A DNA stretch of 64,000 bases from Cladorrhinum sp. PSN259 (Eukaryota; Ascomycota; Sordariomycetes; Sordariales; Podosporaceae): the NCBI GenBank assembly GCA_033725935.1, contig MU867078.1:124001-188000 (forward strand), read 5' to 3'. The notes beneath the pieces are model-generated. The model was not told where the DNA came from, did not search any database, and saw nothing but the letters and a program-made list of their open reading frames with translations. Positions 1-11,864 of the stretch are shown here, piece by piece. Within the stretch, counting starts at the first letter, position 1, and every line of letters begins with the position of its first letter. Made by a program: the position numbers and the translations under genes.

Positions 1-243
1 TTGGCTCATGAACAAGAGGAAAAGGAGAAGACTGAAAAGGCTAAGAAGATGAAGGAGCAGTTCGGTGACACCACCGGTCAGTGGGAGAAGGATAAGACCG
101 AGATGCAAAATATTGCCCTGCAGGAGAAGAAGGCTCAAGCAGCCGCTAAAGCTGAGGGCAAGCAAGTTGGAGATGACGGAAAGGAGAAGATCGTCGCCAG
201 GGAAGGAGGTAACGCCGCGGCTGCTGAGGAGGCCAAGTCATGA
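1..243 (+). CDS. 3' end of an unrecognised charged protein (partial)
   Basis: An open frame enters from the left edge and ends at a TGA at 241-243, giving the last 80 or so residues of a protein. The visible part is very rich in Lys, Glu, Ala and Gln, with no hydrophobic segment and no cysteine. It looks like an extended or coiled-coil tail. I do not recognise the family. The true start lies outside the window, so the TTG at position 1 should not be taken as a start. The reading frame could also be the last exon of a spliced gene. Confidence 0.5.
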   Translation: MAHEQEEKEKTEKAKKMKEQFGDTTGQWEKDKTEMQNIALQEKKAQAAAKAEGKQVGDDGKEKIVAREGGNAAAAEEAKS

Positions 244-1277
244 TGATCTCACATGCAGCCTATGATGCGAATTTTGTCTTCTCTTCTTCTATCTAACATT
301 CTTATTATTCGAATTTAACTGCCGCGAGCGAGCAAACTTGTGGGAAGGGGGGGGGGCAACACATGGGGATAAGCGGAATTAGGGGATCAGTGAAGACGTG
401 CGCGGGAGGACGGGAAAGGGGGAGGTCTGGAAGTGGGAAGACTTCCTGCATCTTGTTTTCATGTTTCATGGCGTTGCGTGTGTGACTTTTTAGATGTCTC
501 TGTCTACGGAAACTTACTCGGAAAGACAAAAAGGAAAACTGCATAATAGTCTTCATGCCATGTATAATATTAGGTGTCATATTTTTATGACGATGAAGGC
601 TTCAGGTTTGTGGAGTTGTGGTCGGGCACAAGTGAGATGGAGAGCGAGAGGAGCTTCACCCCGCCTATAAATGATCAAAAAGATGTGGGGGAATGACCGC
701 TGTTTAACCGCTGCGTGGTTGAGTGAGGCTCAATGGTGTCCTAACGCTCGACTTCCTGGCCCGCTGATGCTTTCTCGCCTAGGACCGGGATTGTAGTGGA
801 GGTTGGGGAGCATGCCTGTGCCTCTTGACAGCTGGGAACCCAAGAAAGAGACAACGTCTCAACATTTGGCCTACCTTTATTACACCGATTACCTCCTTTT
901 CGAATCCACAGCCTTTGCGACGTGGTTTCTTTTTCCTTTTTTAGGCAAGGCAGCAGCCTTTTATTTTCAGTTTTAAGGAGTCACTAGGTAATTACGTTTA
1001 CCTAGGAGGCACAGATAAATCACATTGAAGCATTGGATTGTTTGTTGTATGGCTGGCTGGCAAGCGGCTTATTCTTAATTAGTGTCCTTTAATTCGTCAC
1101 AAGGACATCTGTTCCTCCTCCCCAAGGTTGCGATCGACCTACCTTTTTACCAACCTCTCGGCGAATAACTACCCGACCTTCGCCCGACCGCGCTCGAGGG
1201 TTCGAATGCTTCCCTCCTACCTCTTTCGAATCTTTTAAGAAACATAGAATAATTCGTACGAACAAAGTCGGGAGAGG
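244..1277. other. Intergenic region, upstream of the ARF-GEF gene
   Basis: No supported gene. It holds the 3' untranslated region of the left-edge gene and the leader and promoter of the ARF-GEF. There is a G-run near 345-354 and a pyrimidine-rich stretch near 925-955. I see no tRNA or repeat structure. Confidence 0.5.
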
Positions 1278-4200
1278 ATGAGCAGTGGAGGACAAGGAGA
1301 TGCGCAAGCAACTCCAACAACAGCAACAGCTATGGAGATCTCAACAACAGCAACTACAATAATACCTATCTCCTCCGTGCCCGAGACACCCATCGTGGGT
1401 GCCGCGCCTGTTACTTCAACCCTTCCCTTTCGGTCCCGGTTCTCGTCGCGCATGCAGTACCGCTCCCGCCCCATAACCGTAGCCGTCGACCCTGTCTCCC
1501 TCGTCATCTCCGAGTGCATCGCCATCACCTCTGCGATACAGAAACATGCCAGGTCTCCTCACTCCTCTGTGTCAGCCATTTTGGGTGGCAGCCCAAACCT
1601 GATCCAGCTCGTGCCTCCCCGCGGTTCAGGAGGTCGCAAATCCTCCTCGTCGGGAGGAGGAGACGTAACCGCAGCCGAAGCAGCAGCGCACGATCTTGCG
1701 ACGAACAGATGGGGCCTAAGAGGGAAAAAGGGAAAAAGCCTGGCCGATAACCCGCTCATCTCTGGTTTTGGAAGGTTGAGGGCTGAACTGGCAGGAGTGA
1801 AAGACATCCACCGGTTTGATTCCTTAGTTTTGCTCTACCCGTTCTTGCAGATCATTCAGACGAAGGGGACCGCCGCGCCAGTTACTGTGCTCGCGCTGAG
1901 GGCCATCCAAAAGTTTCTGGCGTACGGGTTCGTGGCTCCTGTTTCTCCGAGGTTCGCCCTTGCGATGCAGAGTTTGTCCGCTGCTATTACTCACTGCCAG
2001 TTCGATATCAGCGATCCGGCACAGGAGGAAGTTGTGCTGCTTATGATTTTGCATCTGATGGAGGATATGCTGAGCGGCCCTGGGGGCGATATATTGAGTG
2101 ATGAGAGCGTGTGTGATATGATGGGAAGAGGTTTGACTATTTGTTCGAGGCCGAGGTTTAGTGAGGTTCTGAGGAGGACGGCGGAGGCTTCGATGGTTAG
2201 GATGGTGCAGATAATATTTGAGGATCTGAAGCATTTGGAGGTTGAGGTTGGAGGGATTGTGGACGAGCTTGGTGAGGCGTCGACTGGGGAGCAGCTGGAT
2301 AATATCAGGATGGATGGCGCGAATGGGAGCGAGGAGAAGGAGTTGGAGGAAAGGGTGGTCGAAGTGGAGGGTAAAGTTAGTGCCGAGGTTGCGGCGCAGG
2401 TTGCTGAGGTTGCAGAAACTGTGGAGGAAGCGAAGGCGGCGATCCAGGAGAAATCGGAGGACGTCGCCGCGGAAGCCAGACCTTCTTCGAGCTCGGAACA
2501 GGTCAGCACGGAGGTGTCTGTGGTCCCAGAGGCCGGGAGACCGAGCACGAGCTCAAATACGGAGATCAGCTCTGAGTCGTTTGATTTGAGGCCGTATTCG
2601 CTACCGTCTATTCGCGAGCTCTTCCGTGTCCTTGTGAGCTTTCTTGATCCTCATGATAGAAGGTATCCAGATCAGATGAGGGTTATGGCCCTCCGGATTA
2701 TTCACGTCGCGCTCGAGGTGGCTGGGCCATCCATTGCGAGACACCCAGCGCTTTCTGCGATTGCGGAGGATCAGCTTTGCTGCTCTCTATTCCAGCTGGT
2801 TCGATCAGATAATATGGCTGTTTTGCAGGAGGCATTGATAGTTGCCAGTACGCTCCTGTCGACATGCCGGGGGGTTTTGAAGCTGCAACAGGAGCTGTAC
2901 CTGTCATATTTGGTAGCCTGCCTTCATCCCGCGGTGGAAATACCGCGGGAGCCTGGTATCGACCCAAGTCTCTACTCTGGTATTCCACAATCGCCAAAGC
3001 TGGTGAAGCCGCCACCATCACAACAAGGAAGCGGACGTGCTACTCCTGTTCCTGTCAGGGACCGACAGAAACTGGGCTTGGAGGGCGGCGCTCGCAAGCC
3101 GGATGCGAGGCAAGCTATGGTTGAGAATATTGGAGTCCTCGCACGGATGCCTACTTTCATGGTGGATTTGTTTGTCAATTACGATTGCGACGAAGACAGA
3201 GCAGATCTTTGTGAGGATATGATTGGTCTTTTGTCGAGAAACGCCCTGCCTGACTCTGCTACATGGAGTACCACAAGCGTTCCGCCCCTTTGCCTGGATG
3301 CGCTTCTCCGATTTATACAGTACATCGCCGAAAGGCTAGATCAAACGCCAGAGACCGAGGGTTATCCTGATCCAGAAGTACTTAGGGAAAAGAGGCGCAG
3401 GAAAAAGCTTATCATCAAGGGAATGAGCAAGTTCAATGAGAGCCCTAAGGGCGGGCTGGCTTTCCTTCAAGATAAAGGGTTGATTAAGGATTCGAAAGAT
3501 CCAGTGGAAGTGGCAAGATTCTTGGGAAGAACTACAAGGGTGGACAAGAAGACGCTTGGAGACTTTATCACCAAGAAGGGTAACGAGGCGATTCTCGACG
3601 GGTTTATGGACCAGTTCGATTTCACCGGCAAGAGAGTGGATGAGGCTCTCAGAGTTTTGCTGGGGACGTTCCGTCTTCCCGGCGAGTCTGCACTGATCGA
3701 GCGCATCGTCAGTTCTTTTGCCGAGAAGTACTGCGCCAGTTCAGTTCCAGAGGGCGTGGCAGATAAGGACGCAGTCTTCATTCTCTCGTACGCGATCATC
3801 ATGCTGAATACGGATCAGCACAGCCCGACGATCAAGAACCAGTCGCGCATGCAGTACGTCGACTTTGCGCGCAACCTGCGCGGGGTGAATGGCGGAAAGG
3901 ACTTTGCGCCCGAGTACTTGCAGTCCATCTTCAACGAAATTAAGACCAATGAGATCATCTTGCCGTCTGAGCACGATAATAAGCACGCGTTTGACTACGC
4001 GTGGAAGGAGCTGCTCATGAAGACGGAGTCTTCTGGTCCTTTGGTGCTTTGCGACACGAGTATATATGATGCCGACATGTTTGCGACGACCTGGAATGCG
4101 ATTGTTTCATGTCTGTTCTTTGTGTTCATGTCTGCGACGGATGATACGGTCTATGCTCGGGTCATTACGGGTTTCGATGAGTGCGCGAGGATTGCGACCA

Positions 4201-6460
4201 AGTATGGCAACTCGGAGGCGCTGGATGAGATTATTTATCGGTTGAGCTATATCTCGACTCTAAGCAGCGAGGCACTGTCGAACACCACGCTTAACACTGA
4301 AGTGCAGGTCGGAGAGAACAGTGTCATGGTGAGCGAGCTTGCGGTCAAATTTGGTCGGGACCTCAGACAACAGTTCGCTACGCTGGTACTGTTCAGGGTG
4401 GTTACCGGATCGGAGCATGTTATCAAGAAGAGCTGGAAACATATCATCCGCATATGGCTCAACTTGTTTGTCAACTCCCTTATACCTCCATTCTTTTCAC
4501 CCGAGGCAGATCATCTAAACTTGCCATCGATTCCTCTTCAGCCGCCTTCTCAGGTGATTGATAGGGGCGCGAAGCAGAATGAGTCCAGTTTCTTCTCGGC
4601 GTTTACGTCGTACATCTCGAGTTATGCGGCCGATGACCCGCCTGAGCCCTCGGATGAGGAGTTGGAGAGCACTCTTTGCACGGTGGATTGTGTCAATCAG
4701 TGCCATATGGGTGATGTCTTTGCCAATGTTGCATCGCTCCCGAGTCACAGCCTTGAGGCTTTGGTGGACGGGTTGCTTGCTCAGATCCCGGAAGATAACG
4801 GCTTGACTGTAATTACAGTCAAGACTGAGAATATCCCTTCGCCGCCCAATGGCCAAAAGGCAAGGCAGAACACTGCTGTTTATGACCCCGGTCTGGTATA
4901 CATCTTGGAATTCTGTACGATCCTGGCGCTCCGTGATGAAACCACCGTTGAGGTCCTCGGAAAGAGAGTGGTGGAAGCCATCCAGGAAATTCTGAGGGAC
5001 GTCCCCCGGTATCATCCTGTTCTCATCGAACGCGCCACTTACTACCTTTTTAACCTACTCAGGGCAAGCTACGACTTTGACTACGTCCGCCCTCCCATCC
5101 TTCTTCACACAGTCTCTAGCTTCCCCAAGGACACACTCATGAAGACCTCTGGACTCGTTTTGCGCGGAATAAAGCTTTGTATCGAAAAGCCTTGTCCGCT
5201 CAGGAACGAAATCATGACGTCTCCCGATTTCTGGGTCATCTTGCAGACTCTGGCTTCGCATCCTGATTCTGCACCCATTGTGTTTGAGATTCTTGAGAGC
5301 GGAGTGAGTGGTACTCCGTCGGCTATTATGGCTGATAATTATGAGGCCTCGTTGGCGCTGCTTAATGAATTTGCGTCGATGGCTAGTGTTGGTGCTGTTG
5401 CTGAGCAGAAGAATGATAGGAAGGGAGGACCTAGAAAAGGTGGAAGGCCTGTGCATAAGCAGGAGAAGCCGAGCGAGAATGCTGTTGTTGAGCGGGGGGC
5501 GAAGGCTATTGGAGGGATTTATAGGTTGACGGAGCGGATACCTCATTTGATGCGGGGGAGTCATTTGGAGAGCAGTGAAGGTTTGTTTTCTTCTTATCAT
5601 ATTTACTGTGGTGGGGATTGATACTGATGGTCATTTGTTCTAGCATGGTCCGCGTACTGGCTTCCTATTTTCAAGGCATTAACGACACAATGCACCAACC
5701 CATGCCGAGAGATAAGACATTTGGCGTTCACTTCGCTCCAACGGTCTCTGCTCTCGCCTGAGTTAACTTCAAGCGACCACTCAGAATGGACAGCAATCTT
5801 CGGGGAGGTGCTCTTCCCTCTTATTCTGAGATTACTCAAACCGGAAGTCTTTTCTTCCGATCGAGACGGCATGTCGGAAACAAGAGTCCAAGCTGCTTCT
5901 TTACTCAGCAAGGTATTCCTGCAGTACCTCGTTATACTTTCCAGATGGGACGGGATGCTGGATTTGTGGTTGAAAATTATTGAAATTATGGATCGGTTGA
6001 TGAATAGTGGACAGGGTGATAGCTTGGTAAGTTTCCTCTCTCTTTTTATCCTTTTCCCCCCCCTATCTTCCCTTTCCCTTTTCAGTCGTTTTGTTCGTTC
6101 CCGCCCAAACGCTTATATGCGATTGATACTAATATGAGTAAACAAAAACAGGAGGAAGCAGTCCCCGAAAACCTGAAAAACGTACTGCTCATCATGAGCA
6201 GCAACGGGTATTTGGTTCCCCCATCCAAAAATCCGGAAAGGGAAGAATTGTGGAATGAGACTTGGAAGAGGATTGATCGGTTCTTGCCAGGGTTGAAGAA
6301 GGATTTGGAGATGGATGTTGGTATTGATGAACAGCAGCCACGGGTAAAGAAGGATGAGAAGGTAGAAAGTGAAGTGAAAGAAGAGAAGAGGGAAGGTGAT
6401 GTGGTGGTGGTAGTAGAGGAAGCGGTAAAGGAAGAGAAGAGTGAGGATAAGAAAGAGTAG
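1278..6460 (+). CDS. Sec7-domain guanine nucleotide exchange factor for ARF (Gea/GBF1 family)
   Basis: Large ARF guanine-nucleotide exchange factor of the Gea1/2-GBF1 type, which loads GTP on Arf at early Golgi membranes for COPI budding. Exons join at 1278-5580, 5644-6026 and 6152-6460, giving 1,664 residues, a normal size for the family. Intron 1 has GTTTGT...TAG; intron 2 has GTAAGT, an ACTAATA branch point and CAG. The Sec7 domain lies near residues 715-900. The glutamic finger is in FRLPGES (Glu about 803), and the second Sec7 motif reads LSYAIIMLNTDQHSP. The GVNGGKDF segment is typical of GBF1-type rather than BIG/Sec7-type proteins. The N-terminal half holds the DCB/HUS region, split by a Glu/Val-rich low-complexity stretch near residues 345-425. 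The C-terminus is a Lys/Glu tail. Start: first ATG of the long frame, in a Ser/Thr-rich segment; a slightly later start is possible. Confidence 0.93.
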
Positions 6461-6822
6461 AAAGGGGGGATGGAACTGGTATAGAGAGAATTAAAGTATG
6501 ATTATTTTTGTTGGTTATAAACGGTCTTGATTGTTGGAGTAGATGGATGCTGTCTGATAGAACAAAAGTAAATTTGAGTATTGTTTTTGATCAAACATGC
6601 AACATTATTTTGCATAATTTTGGATATATTTGTAGAATAGGATATCCATCCCCGCCTCACTCGCTCTTCTTGAATCACCGCTGTTTTGGATGCCTTCTAA
6701 CGTCCTAAAATACTTTTATCTTACAATCATTACTTCATACCCTTATTGACCCTCATCAAACAAACGCGATGCTCTAAAACAAAAACCAGCAACAGTAACT
6801 TTATAACCAAGTCTCATTCACT
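6461..6822. other. Convergent intergenic spacer
   Basis: AT-rich spacer between the convergent ARF-GEF and Hikeshi-like genes. It should hold both 3' ends and polyadenylation signals. No gene seen. Confidence 0.6.
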
Positions 6823-7458
6823 TCAATTTCCCCTCTCCAAAAACTTGGGATCAGTCCTTGCCTTACTTTGGAACTTCTTCCACCACTCCTCAAAAGCCTT
6901 CAGCGGCACCATCACTCCCCTCCCATCCCGATTATCAACGCTGAAGCTGGCCAGGTAGTTGAACGCGTTCCCTATCACCTTTTCTGCCAACCCCAGCAAG
7001 ACATTTTCTTCCTTTCCTCCTTCTACCCCTTTGATAGCAGTAGAAGAAGAAGCAGATACGAGCGCGGCTTCCTTAGCCGCCATCTTCTGAAGTAAAGTCC
7101 CCGCGGGCTCGAGCACAATACCGACGTAGACGGTTTCTTTCGTCCCGATTTTGAGTATGATTGATTCCTTCCCCGGTCCGATCGCCCCGACGAATTTTTC
7201 GGTACCGGGTGAGGGCGGGTTTGAAAGGGTGTAGATTGCTGCTCCTGTGTTTGGGGGCAGGGTTATGCCTGGGAGAAGGAAGATTGTTACGTGTGTCCAA
7301 GGTTTTGATTCGGGTGCAGACGAGGATGAGGTTGAAGAGGGGACAGAGGAGATAGGCGGGATGGCGTAGAGGAAGGATGTGGGGGAAAGTACTTGGGTTG
7401 GTTGCGTTGTCACGGGTTGGGAGGTTATTATGAGGCCGAAGAGGGGTTGTGTGTCCAT
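6823..7458 (-). CDS. Hikeshi/Opi10-like protein (Hsp70 nuclear import factor family)
   Basis: Single-exon gene of 211 residues on the minus strand. It matches the Hikeshi (C11orf73)/Opi10 family: a beta-rich N-terminal domain beginning FGLIITSQPV, a central TIFLLPG...GAAIYTL block, the GTKETVYVGIVLEPAG block, and a C-terminal part ending in an aromatic/basic helix (FEEWWKKFQ). In animals Hikeshi carries ATP-bound Hsp70 into the nucleus during heat stress. Opi10 is the yeast relative, whose mutants overproduce inositol. Which role dominates here is inference. An Ala/Ser/Thr-rich loop near residues 130-145 is longer than I expect. The gene is convergent with the ARF-GEF and divergent from the NUDIX gene. 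Confidence 0.85.
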   Translation of the reverse strand: MDTQPLFGLIITSQPVTTQPTQVLSPTSFLYAIPPISSVPSSTSSSSAPESKPWTHVTIFLLPGITLPPNTGAAIYTLSNPPSPGTEKFVGAIGPGKESIILKIGTKETVYVGIVLEPAGTLLQKMAAKEAALVSASSSTAIKGVEGGKEENVLLGLAEKVIGNAFNYLASFSVDNRDGRGVMVPLKAFEEWWKKFQSKARTDPKFLERGN

Positions 7459-8379
7459 TTTGAGCTGGAGGTGATTGATGTTGGTGTCGACTGTGAGTGC
7501 GTGCGTTGGTGTTGATGTTGAGAAGAAGATGATGAGAGTTTGCGAGTAGAATCAAGTCCGGATTGGGTTTGCGCGGCGTGTGTGTGTGATTGGTATCGTG
7601 AGCTATCTATACAATGCCCTCCGAAGTCTAACAGTTGACGATAGTTGTAATTTTGTTCCAACGGCTTTGGGATTTCTCGTTGTTTCTACGGTTGGGATGA
7701 TCCACCTGGGCCGAGTAATTGTGATATTTGAATCGAGTTTCGATTCCCTTTTATCGAGCAGTGTACGATTTCTGTGACTCTGGCGTGATGTTTTTTTAAA
7801 GAGCTGGCTGGCATGGAATCAGCTGTGAAGTTCTAGAATAAAGGTCAAGACGGACATCGAGGAAAGGGCCCCGCACCACTCCTGGTCGTCCTCTATTTCG
7901 GAAGCGATCATCGGACGCCGCTGTCCCTTCCCGGGCCGTGGTGGGGCTCGGGGATTAAGCTCTGTCAGCTCTGTGGCTTTTGGTGGGTTTTTCTTTGCAT
8001 CTTCCAGTTTTTTTTTGGCAAATATACCCAGCGCTATATATCTTCTTGGTCCTTTTCATGAAGCTTGGCAATATACGCTTTTAGTTACTGGTAAGTGCTT
8101 ACATAGGACACCCGATTCATCATTTTTATCGATTTGCTTCTCACTGCTCTTCCAAGAACCTTCCTCGATTTGTTGCTGCCAGTGGTCGCTGTTCATATGG
8201 ACTTGCTTGTAATGAATAGCGGACTGTTCAGCGTGATCCACTTCTTTATTTGAACTAACTTTATTTCAAACTTTGAGGTGTATTTCAGTTACATATATTA
8301 CCCCTCATCACCAATCCACCAATTTGGAAATTTCACTTACAACCAACCGAAAATTAGTGACAGGAAGAAGACAATAAAG
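7459..8379. other. Divergent promoter region, Hikeshi-like and NUDIX genes
   Basis: About 0.9 kb between divergently transcribed genes. It contains pyrimidine-rich tracts. No coding or RNA gene seen. Confidence 0.5.
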
Positions 8380-9558
8380 ATGGCAAATAAACTGACAAAT
8401 GTTGATTTGGTGAATCAATGCGATGCGTGAGTCTTTCTCTTCTCACTTATCTAGTTAGGTTGTTATATACAAAGACAGCTTCATCAACCGCAACCAGCCC
8501 AGCTTGCAGCAGCCACTTCCTAAATACAGACTTTGTCTTACCTGACCAACAGTTTAAATGAGACATGCAGCTGCTAACATGAATATGTTCTAAGGTTTCC
8601 CTATGAAGACTCAGACCCCACTCGTTATGCCGAGGAGATGGGGAGGCTTTACACCTTGATCTGGAAAGACAGTGAAGGCACATTCCCCATCGGGTATCTG
8701 CCATTACCTGTCCTGGAGGCGCTCAAGAAGACCCCCGAGGACATTAGGGGGCCTATGGACCTCAGCACCACCAACAGGACAGTTGCGCTCTGGTACGACT
8801 TGGCGACATATGATGAGCGCACCGCAAAAGCCGCCCAGTTAACCTCCTACTGGCGAGAAAACAAAGAGTTCACTCTTCTCAAGGGCTGGCGCAATGAGCT
8901 GTGGCCCGTATACGGACGGAACAAGGAGCTTGTCCTCAGTATTGAACGTGCTGCCATGGGACTCTTTGGAACCACCCGCTTCGGAGTCCATATGACCGCC
9001 TTTGTCCAGCGAAACGACGACCACAGCCGCTACCCATTCCGTATCTGGGTGCCAAAGCGCTCAGCAACCAAGCCAAACTACCCCGGCATGTTGGATAACA
9101 CAGTGGCTGGCGGACTCATGACGAACGAGAACCCCTTTGAATGCATCATCCGTGAGGCCGACGAGGAAGCATCGCTGCCAGAGGACTTTATGCGCAAGAA
9201 CGCCAAGGAAACCGGTACCGTCACATACGTGTACATCACCGACGAGCGCTCCGGTGGAGAGCCTGGCTACATCTACCCGGAATGCCAATGGGTCTATGAC
9301 CTGGAACTTCCACAAGACGAGAGTGTTGTTCCCAGGCCAAAGGATGGCGAGGTTGAAAGCTTCAGCTTGCGCACAGTGGAGGAAATTCAGGAGCAACTGG
9401 CCCAAGGGTTGTGGAAACCAAATTGTGCAATGATCATGCTAGATTTCTTCATCAGACATGGCATCTGCACACCAGAAAATGAGCCTCGCTATGCCGAGAT
9501 CAAGGCCCGCGCTCACCGTCATATTCCCCTCCCAGGCCCTCACTGGGACTACGAATGA
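8380..9558 (+). CDS. NUDIX hydrolase with N-terminal DUF4743 domain
   Basis: Two exons, 8380-8426 and 8595-9558, join to 336 residues. The short first exon (MANKLTNVDLVNQCDA) flows into FPYEDSDP, the normal start of the family, which supports the 168-nt intron (GTGAGT...AAG). Residues about 15-150 form the DUF4743 region. A NUDIX box follows at about 188-210 with the pattern G-x5-E-x7-RE-x2-EE; its final Gly is Ser. The closest relatives I know are yeast YJR142W and fungal proteins annotated as thiamine pyrophosphokinase-related. YJR142W-type enzymes act on oxidised thiamine diphosphates, but the substrate here is inference. The gene is convergent with RPB8. Confidence 0.88.
8427..8594 (+). 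other. Intron of the NUDIX gene
   Basis: GT at 8427 (GTGAGT) and AG at 8593-8594. Removal restores a phase-2 junction coding Ala-Phe-Pro-Tyr. At 168 nt it is the longest coding intron I placed in the window. Confidence 0.8.
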
Positions 9559-9854
9559 GAGAGTAAATAACAAGGCAACGCCACGTCTCGTTGGGTATGT
9601 TTCTCTGTTCCATACTTCGCTGGGCTCTTTCTATAAACGCCGAGCTTTCGCTTTCCCCGAGAAAAAAAAAGACATATTATCCCATTCCCACCAAAACGCC
9701 TGATGTGTATGTATTTTTCCTTCTTTTCACTTTTGCCCGCATCTTGAACTCCCAGATAGACTTTACAATTTGCATCGCGCAAGCAATCACTCCTACCCTA
9801 TTATTTACCAGCAAAAACACTTCTCTATACTCATACTCGCCAAAAGATGGTCCA

Positions 9855-10366
9855 TTAACGGCTCTTTCTCGCCAGAAGATAGACATTGTCAACCCTCAAG
9901 GGGGTGAGCTTCTTATACGGCCCAGAGAGTGACATCAACAAGCCGCCGAACGAGATATAAGCCTTGCTATTAACGCCATCAAGTCAGCACATGTTCTGCA
10001 GAGAGTAAAGGAAAACAGCACATACATAGTCTGCCCATCCTCTGCATCCTCAAACTTGTAGATCTTGCCGTAGCAAACATAGTCGTACTCATCAGCAAGC
10101 GTCGCTTCGCTAGAGCCAGCCTTTGCAACATCGCGCCATCCCCGCTCGTCGTCTTTGCTACCATCGAGGGAGAGCGAAGTAGCCAACGCAATCGTGAGAG
10201 TGTCGTCCACCTTGCAGGGAAAAAGCTCCTTGTTGATGTCCAGGTTGATCGAGATGCTCCCATCGTCGGAATTGGCGTAGATACGGTCAACGCGATCGTA
10301 CTTGGGATCACTGATCTTGTAAACTCTGAAGCTCTCCTCGAGGAGCTGGGCGTCGGATCCAGACAT
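9855..10366 (-). CDS. rpb8: RNA polymerase I, II and III shared subunit Rpb8 (RPABC3)
   Basis: Subunit common to all three nuclear RNA polymerases, an OB-fold protein. Exon 1 is 10366-10026 and exon 2 is 9966-9855, giving 150 residues (yeast 146). The 59-nt intron (9967-10025) has a GTATGT donor, a GCTGAC branch point and an AATAG acceptor. Splicing yields the conserved C-terminus AYISFGGLLMSL...YLLARKSR, which the unspliced frame lacks; reading through gives an unrelated tail. N-terminal hallmarks include the LDINKELFP segment and ADEYDYVCYGKIYKFE. The alternative donor three bases downstream would break the frame. The gene is divergent from ELP4 with a 313-bp shared promoter. Confidence 0.93.
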
Positions 10367-10679
10367 CTTGATTAATGGGTTGAGTTGAGTTGATGATGTT
10401 GATCAGCAATTAAGTTTGTTGAGGAAGTGCCGAAAATTAAGCTGCTGGAAACATCCCTCTAAGTTCAGAAAGCAGACCGCCGAGGGAAGGATTTCTAGTG
10501 GGGCAGAGAGGCACACTCGCTGAGTCGCTGCAAGGTTGGCAGGGGCCTTGGGCTAAACTTTGACAGGGACCCCTGTCTCGGAAGCTTTTTGGATTTCTTA
10601 TCGGCTTTACCCCTCCACCCCTCCAACATCAAGCTCATGGCTCATCGGGTGGATTCCCGTCTTCATCCTTTCCTCCAAA
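10367..10679. other. Divergent promoter, RPB8 and ELP4
   Basis: Spacer of 313 bp between the two start codons. The open frame of ELP4 extends upstream into it to 10560, but that part is not conserved. Confidence 0.5.
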
Positions 10680-11864
10680 ATGTCGTTCGTGAAAAGAAAC
10701 ACCGTTCTGTCTTCAAGGCCGGGGAGGGCAGTTCCCCAGGCAAAACAAACAACCGCAGAGAAACTACAGCCACCACCAGGAGTGAGGCCATCACCGCTGG
10801 ATGGAAGACCAACCACATCCACAGGAACGGCGTCCCTCGATCAACTGCTTGCAGGTCATAGTGGATTACCGTTGGGAACCTGCTTGCTATTAGAAGAACA
10901 AGGCACAACCGAGTTCTCTGGAATCATACTACGATATTATGCAGCAGAGGGACTCGTTCAAGGCCACCAAGTTCACTTGGTTGGATATCCTCCAGAATGG
11001 AGGCGTCAGTTGCCCGGCGTCGCTCAACCATACAGCAAATCAAAGTCTTCTCAACCAGCACCTGCACCGCCAGAGGAAAGAATGAAGATTGCTTGGAGAT
11101 ACGAGGCATTGGGAAATTCAGCAACTCCAGGGAATGCTGCTTCAAGGGCAGATACCAACCAAGCGCCTTTTTGTCACTCATTCGACCTCGGCAAACGTCT
11201 TGAGCCAGGGGCATGCAAAGGCGCATTGCATCCTACACCAAGTACTGACCCGCCGACTTTTGATTCCAGAGGGCAAATATCCGGCTCTCCCTTGAAAGCA
11301 ATCATCAAACATTTACGGACAAAGCTCGAGTCATCGCCGCCGACAGAAATCCATCGAGTCGTCATTCCAAATCTTTTGCTGCCGACTCTCTACGCACCAC
11401 AATGCAGCCAACCATCCGAAGTTCTCCAGTTCTTGCATGCAATGAGGGCACTGCTCCGGAAATATAGCAATCAGCTTACAGCCATTATCACCGTTCAGAC
11501 ATCACTCTACCCACGTGGCTCGGGACTGGTTCGATGGATGGAGCTCCTCTGCGACGGCGTGCTTGAGTTGATTCCTTTGCCAGCTACGCCTGGCGCTGCA
11601 CCACCACCCACATCCTCTAATCTTGAAAAAACTGAAACCCCACAAGGCCTGCTCAAGGTACACACCTTGCCGATTTATCATGAAAAGGGTGGTGGAGGAG
11701 CAGAGACGAGCACGTTCAGGGAGAATCTTTCATTCAGTCTAAGCATGACCAAGGGCCTCAACATCAAGCCCTATAGTCTGCCACCCATGGTTGAAGATGA
11801 GGAAGAAACGAAAAAAGAGAAGAAGACACCGGGGGGAAAGCCAAAGGATGGGATAGACTTTTAA
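10680..11864 (+). CDS. elp4: Elongator complex subunit Elp4
   Basis: Intronless gene of 394 residues. Elp4 forms the RecA-like Elp456 hetero-hexameric ring of Elongator, which supports modification of wobble uridines in tRNA. The start is set at 10680 because MSFVKRN is the usual Elp4 N-terminus; the frame is open for 40 more codons upstream but that stretch does not look conserved. The RecA-like core begins at about residue 45 (TSTGTASLDQLLAGHSGLPLG, then LLLEEQGTT). CHSFDLGKRLE marks the second conserved block. RVVIPNLLLPTLY and the later hydrophobic strand follow. The C-terminus is Lys/Glu-rich with a Pro/Gly tail. As in other Elp4 proteins, a canonical Walker A lysine is not evident. Confidence 0.9.
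   Translation: MSFVKRNTVLSSRPGRAVPQAKQTTAEKLQPPPGVRPSPLDGRPTTSTGTASLDQLLAGHSGLPLGTCLLLEEQGTTEFSGIILRYYAAEGLVQGHQVHLVGYPPEWRRQLPGVAQPYSKSKSSQPAPAPPEERMKIAWRYEALGNSATPGNAASRADTNQAPFCHSFDLGKRLEPGACKGALHPTPSTDPPTFDSRGQISGSPLKAIIKHLRTKLESSPPTEIHRVVIPNLLLPTLYAPQCSQPSEVLQFLHAMRALLRKYSNQLTAIITVQTSLYPRGSGLVRWMELLCDGVLELIPLPATPGAAPPPTSSNLEKTETPQGLLKVHTLPIYHEKGGGGAETSTFRENLSFSLSMTKGLNIKPYSLPPMVEDEEETKKEKKTPGGKPKDGIDF

Noticed and set aside
1195..1210. B-box-like GGTTCGAATGC
   Set aside because: No acceptor or D arm can be formed around it.
9935..10025. Unspliced C-terminus of RPB8
   Set aside because: Lacks the conserved SFGGLLM...YLL end, which appears after removing a normal intron.
10560..10679. 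Upstream extension of ELP4 by 40 codons
   Set aside because: MSFVKRN at 10680 matches the family start; the extension lies in the shared promoter.
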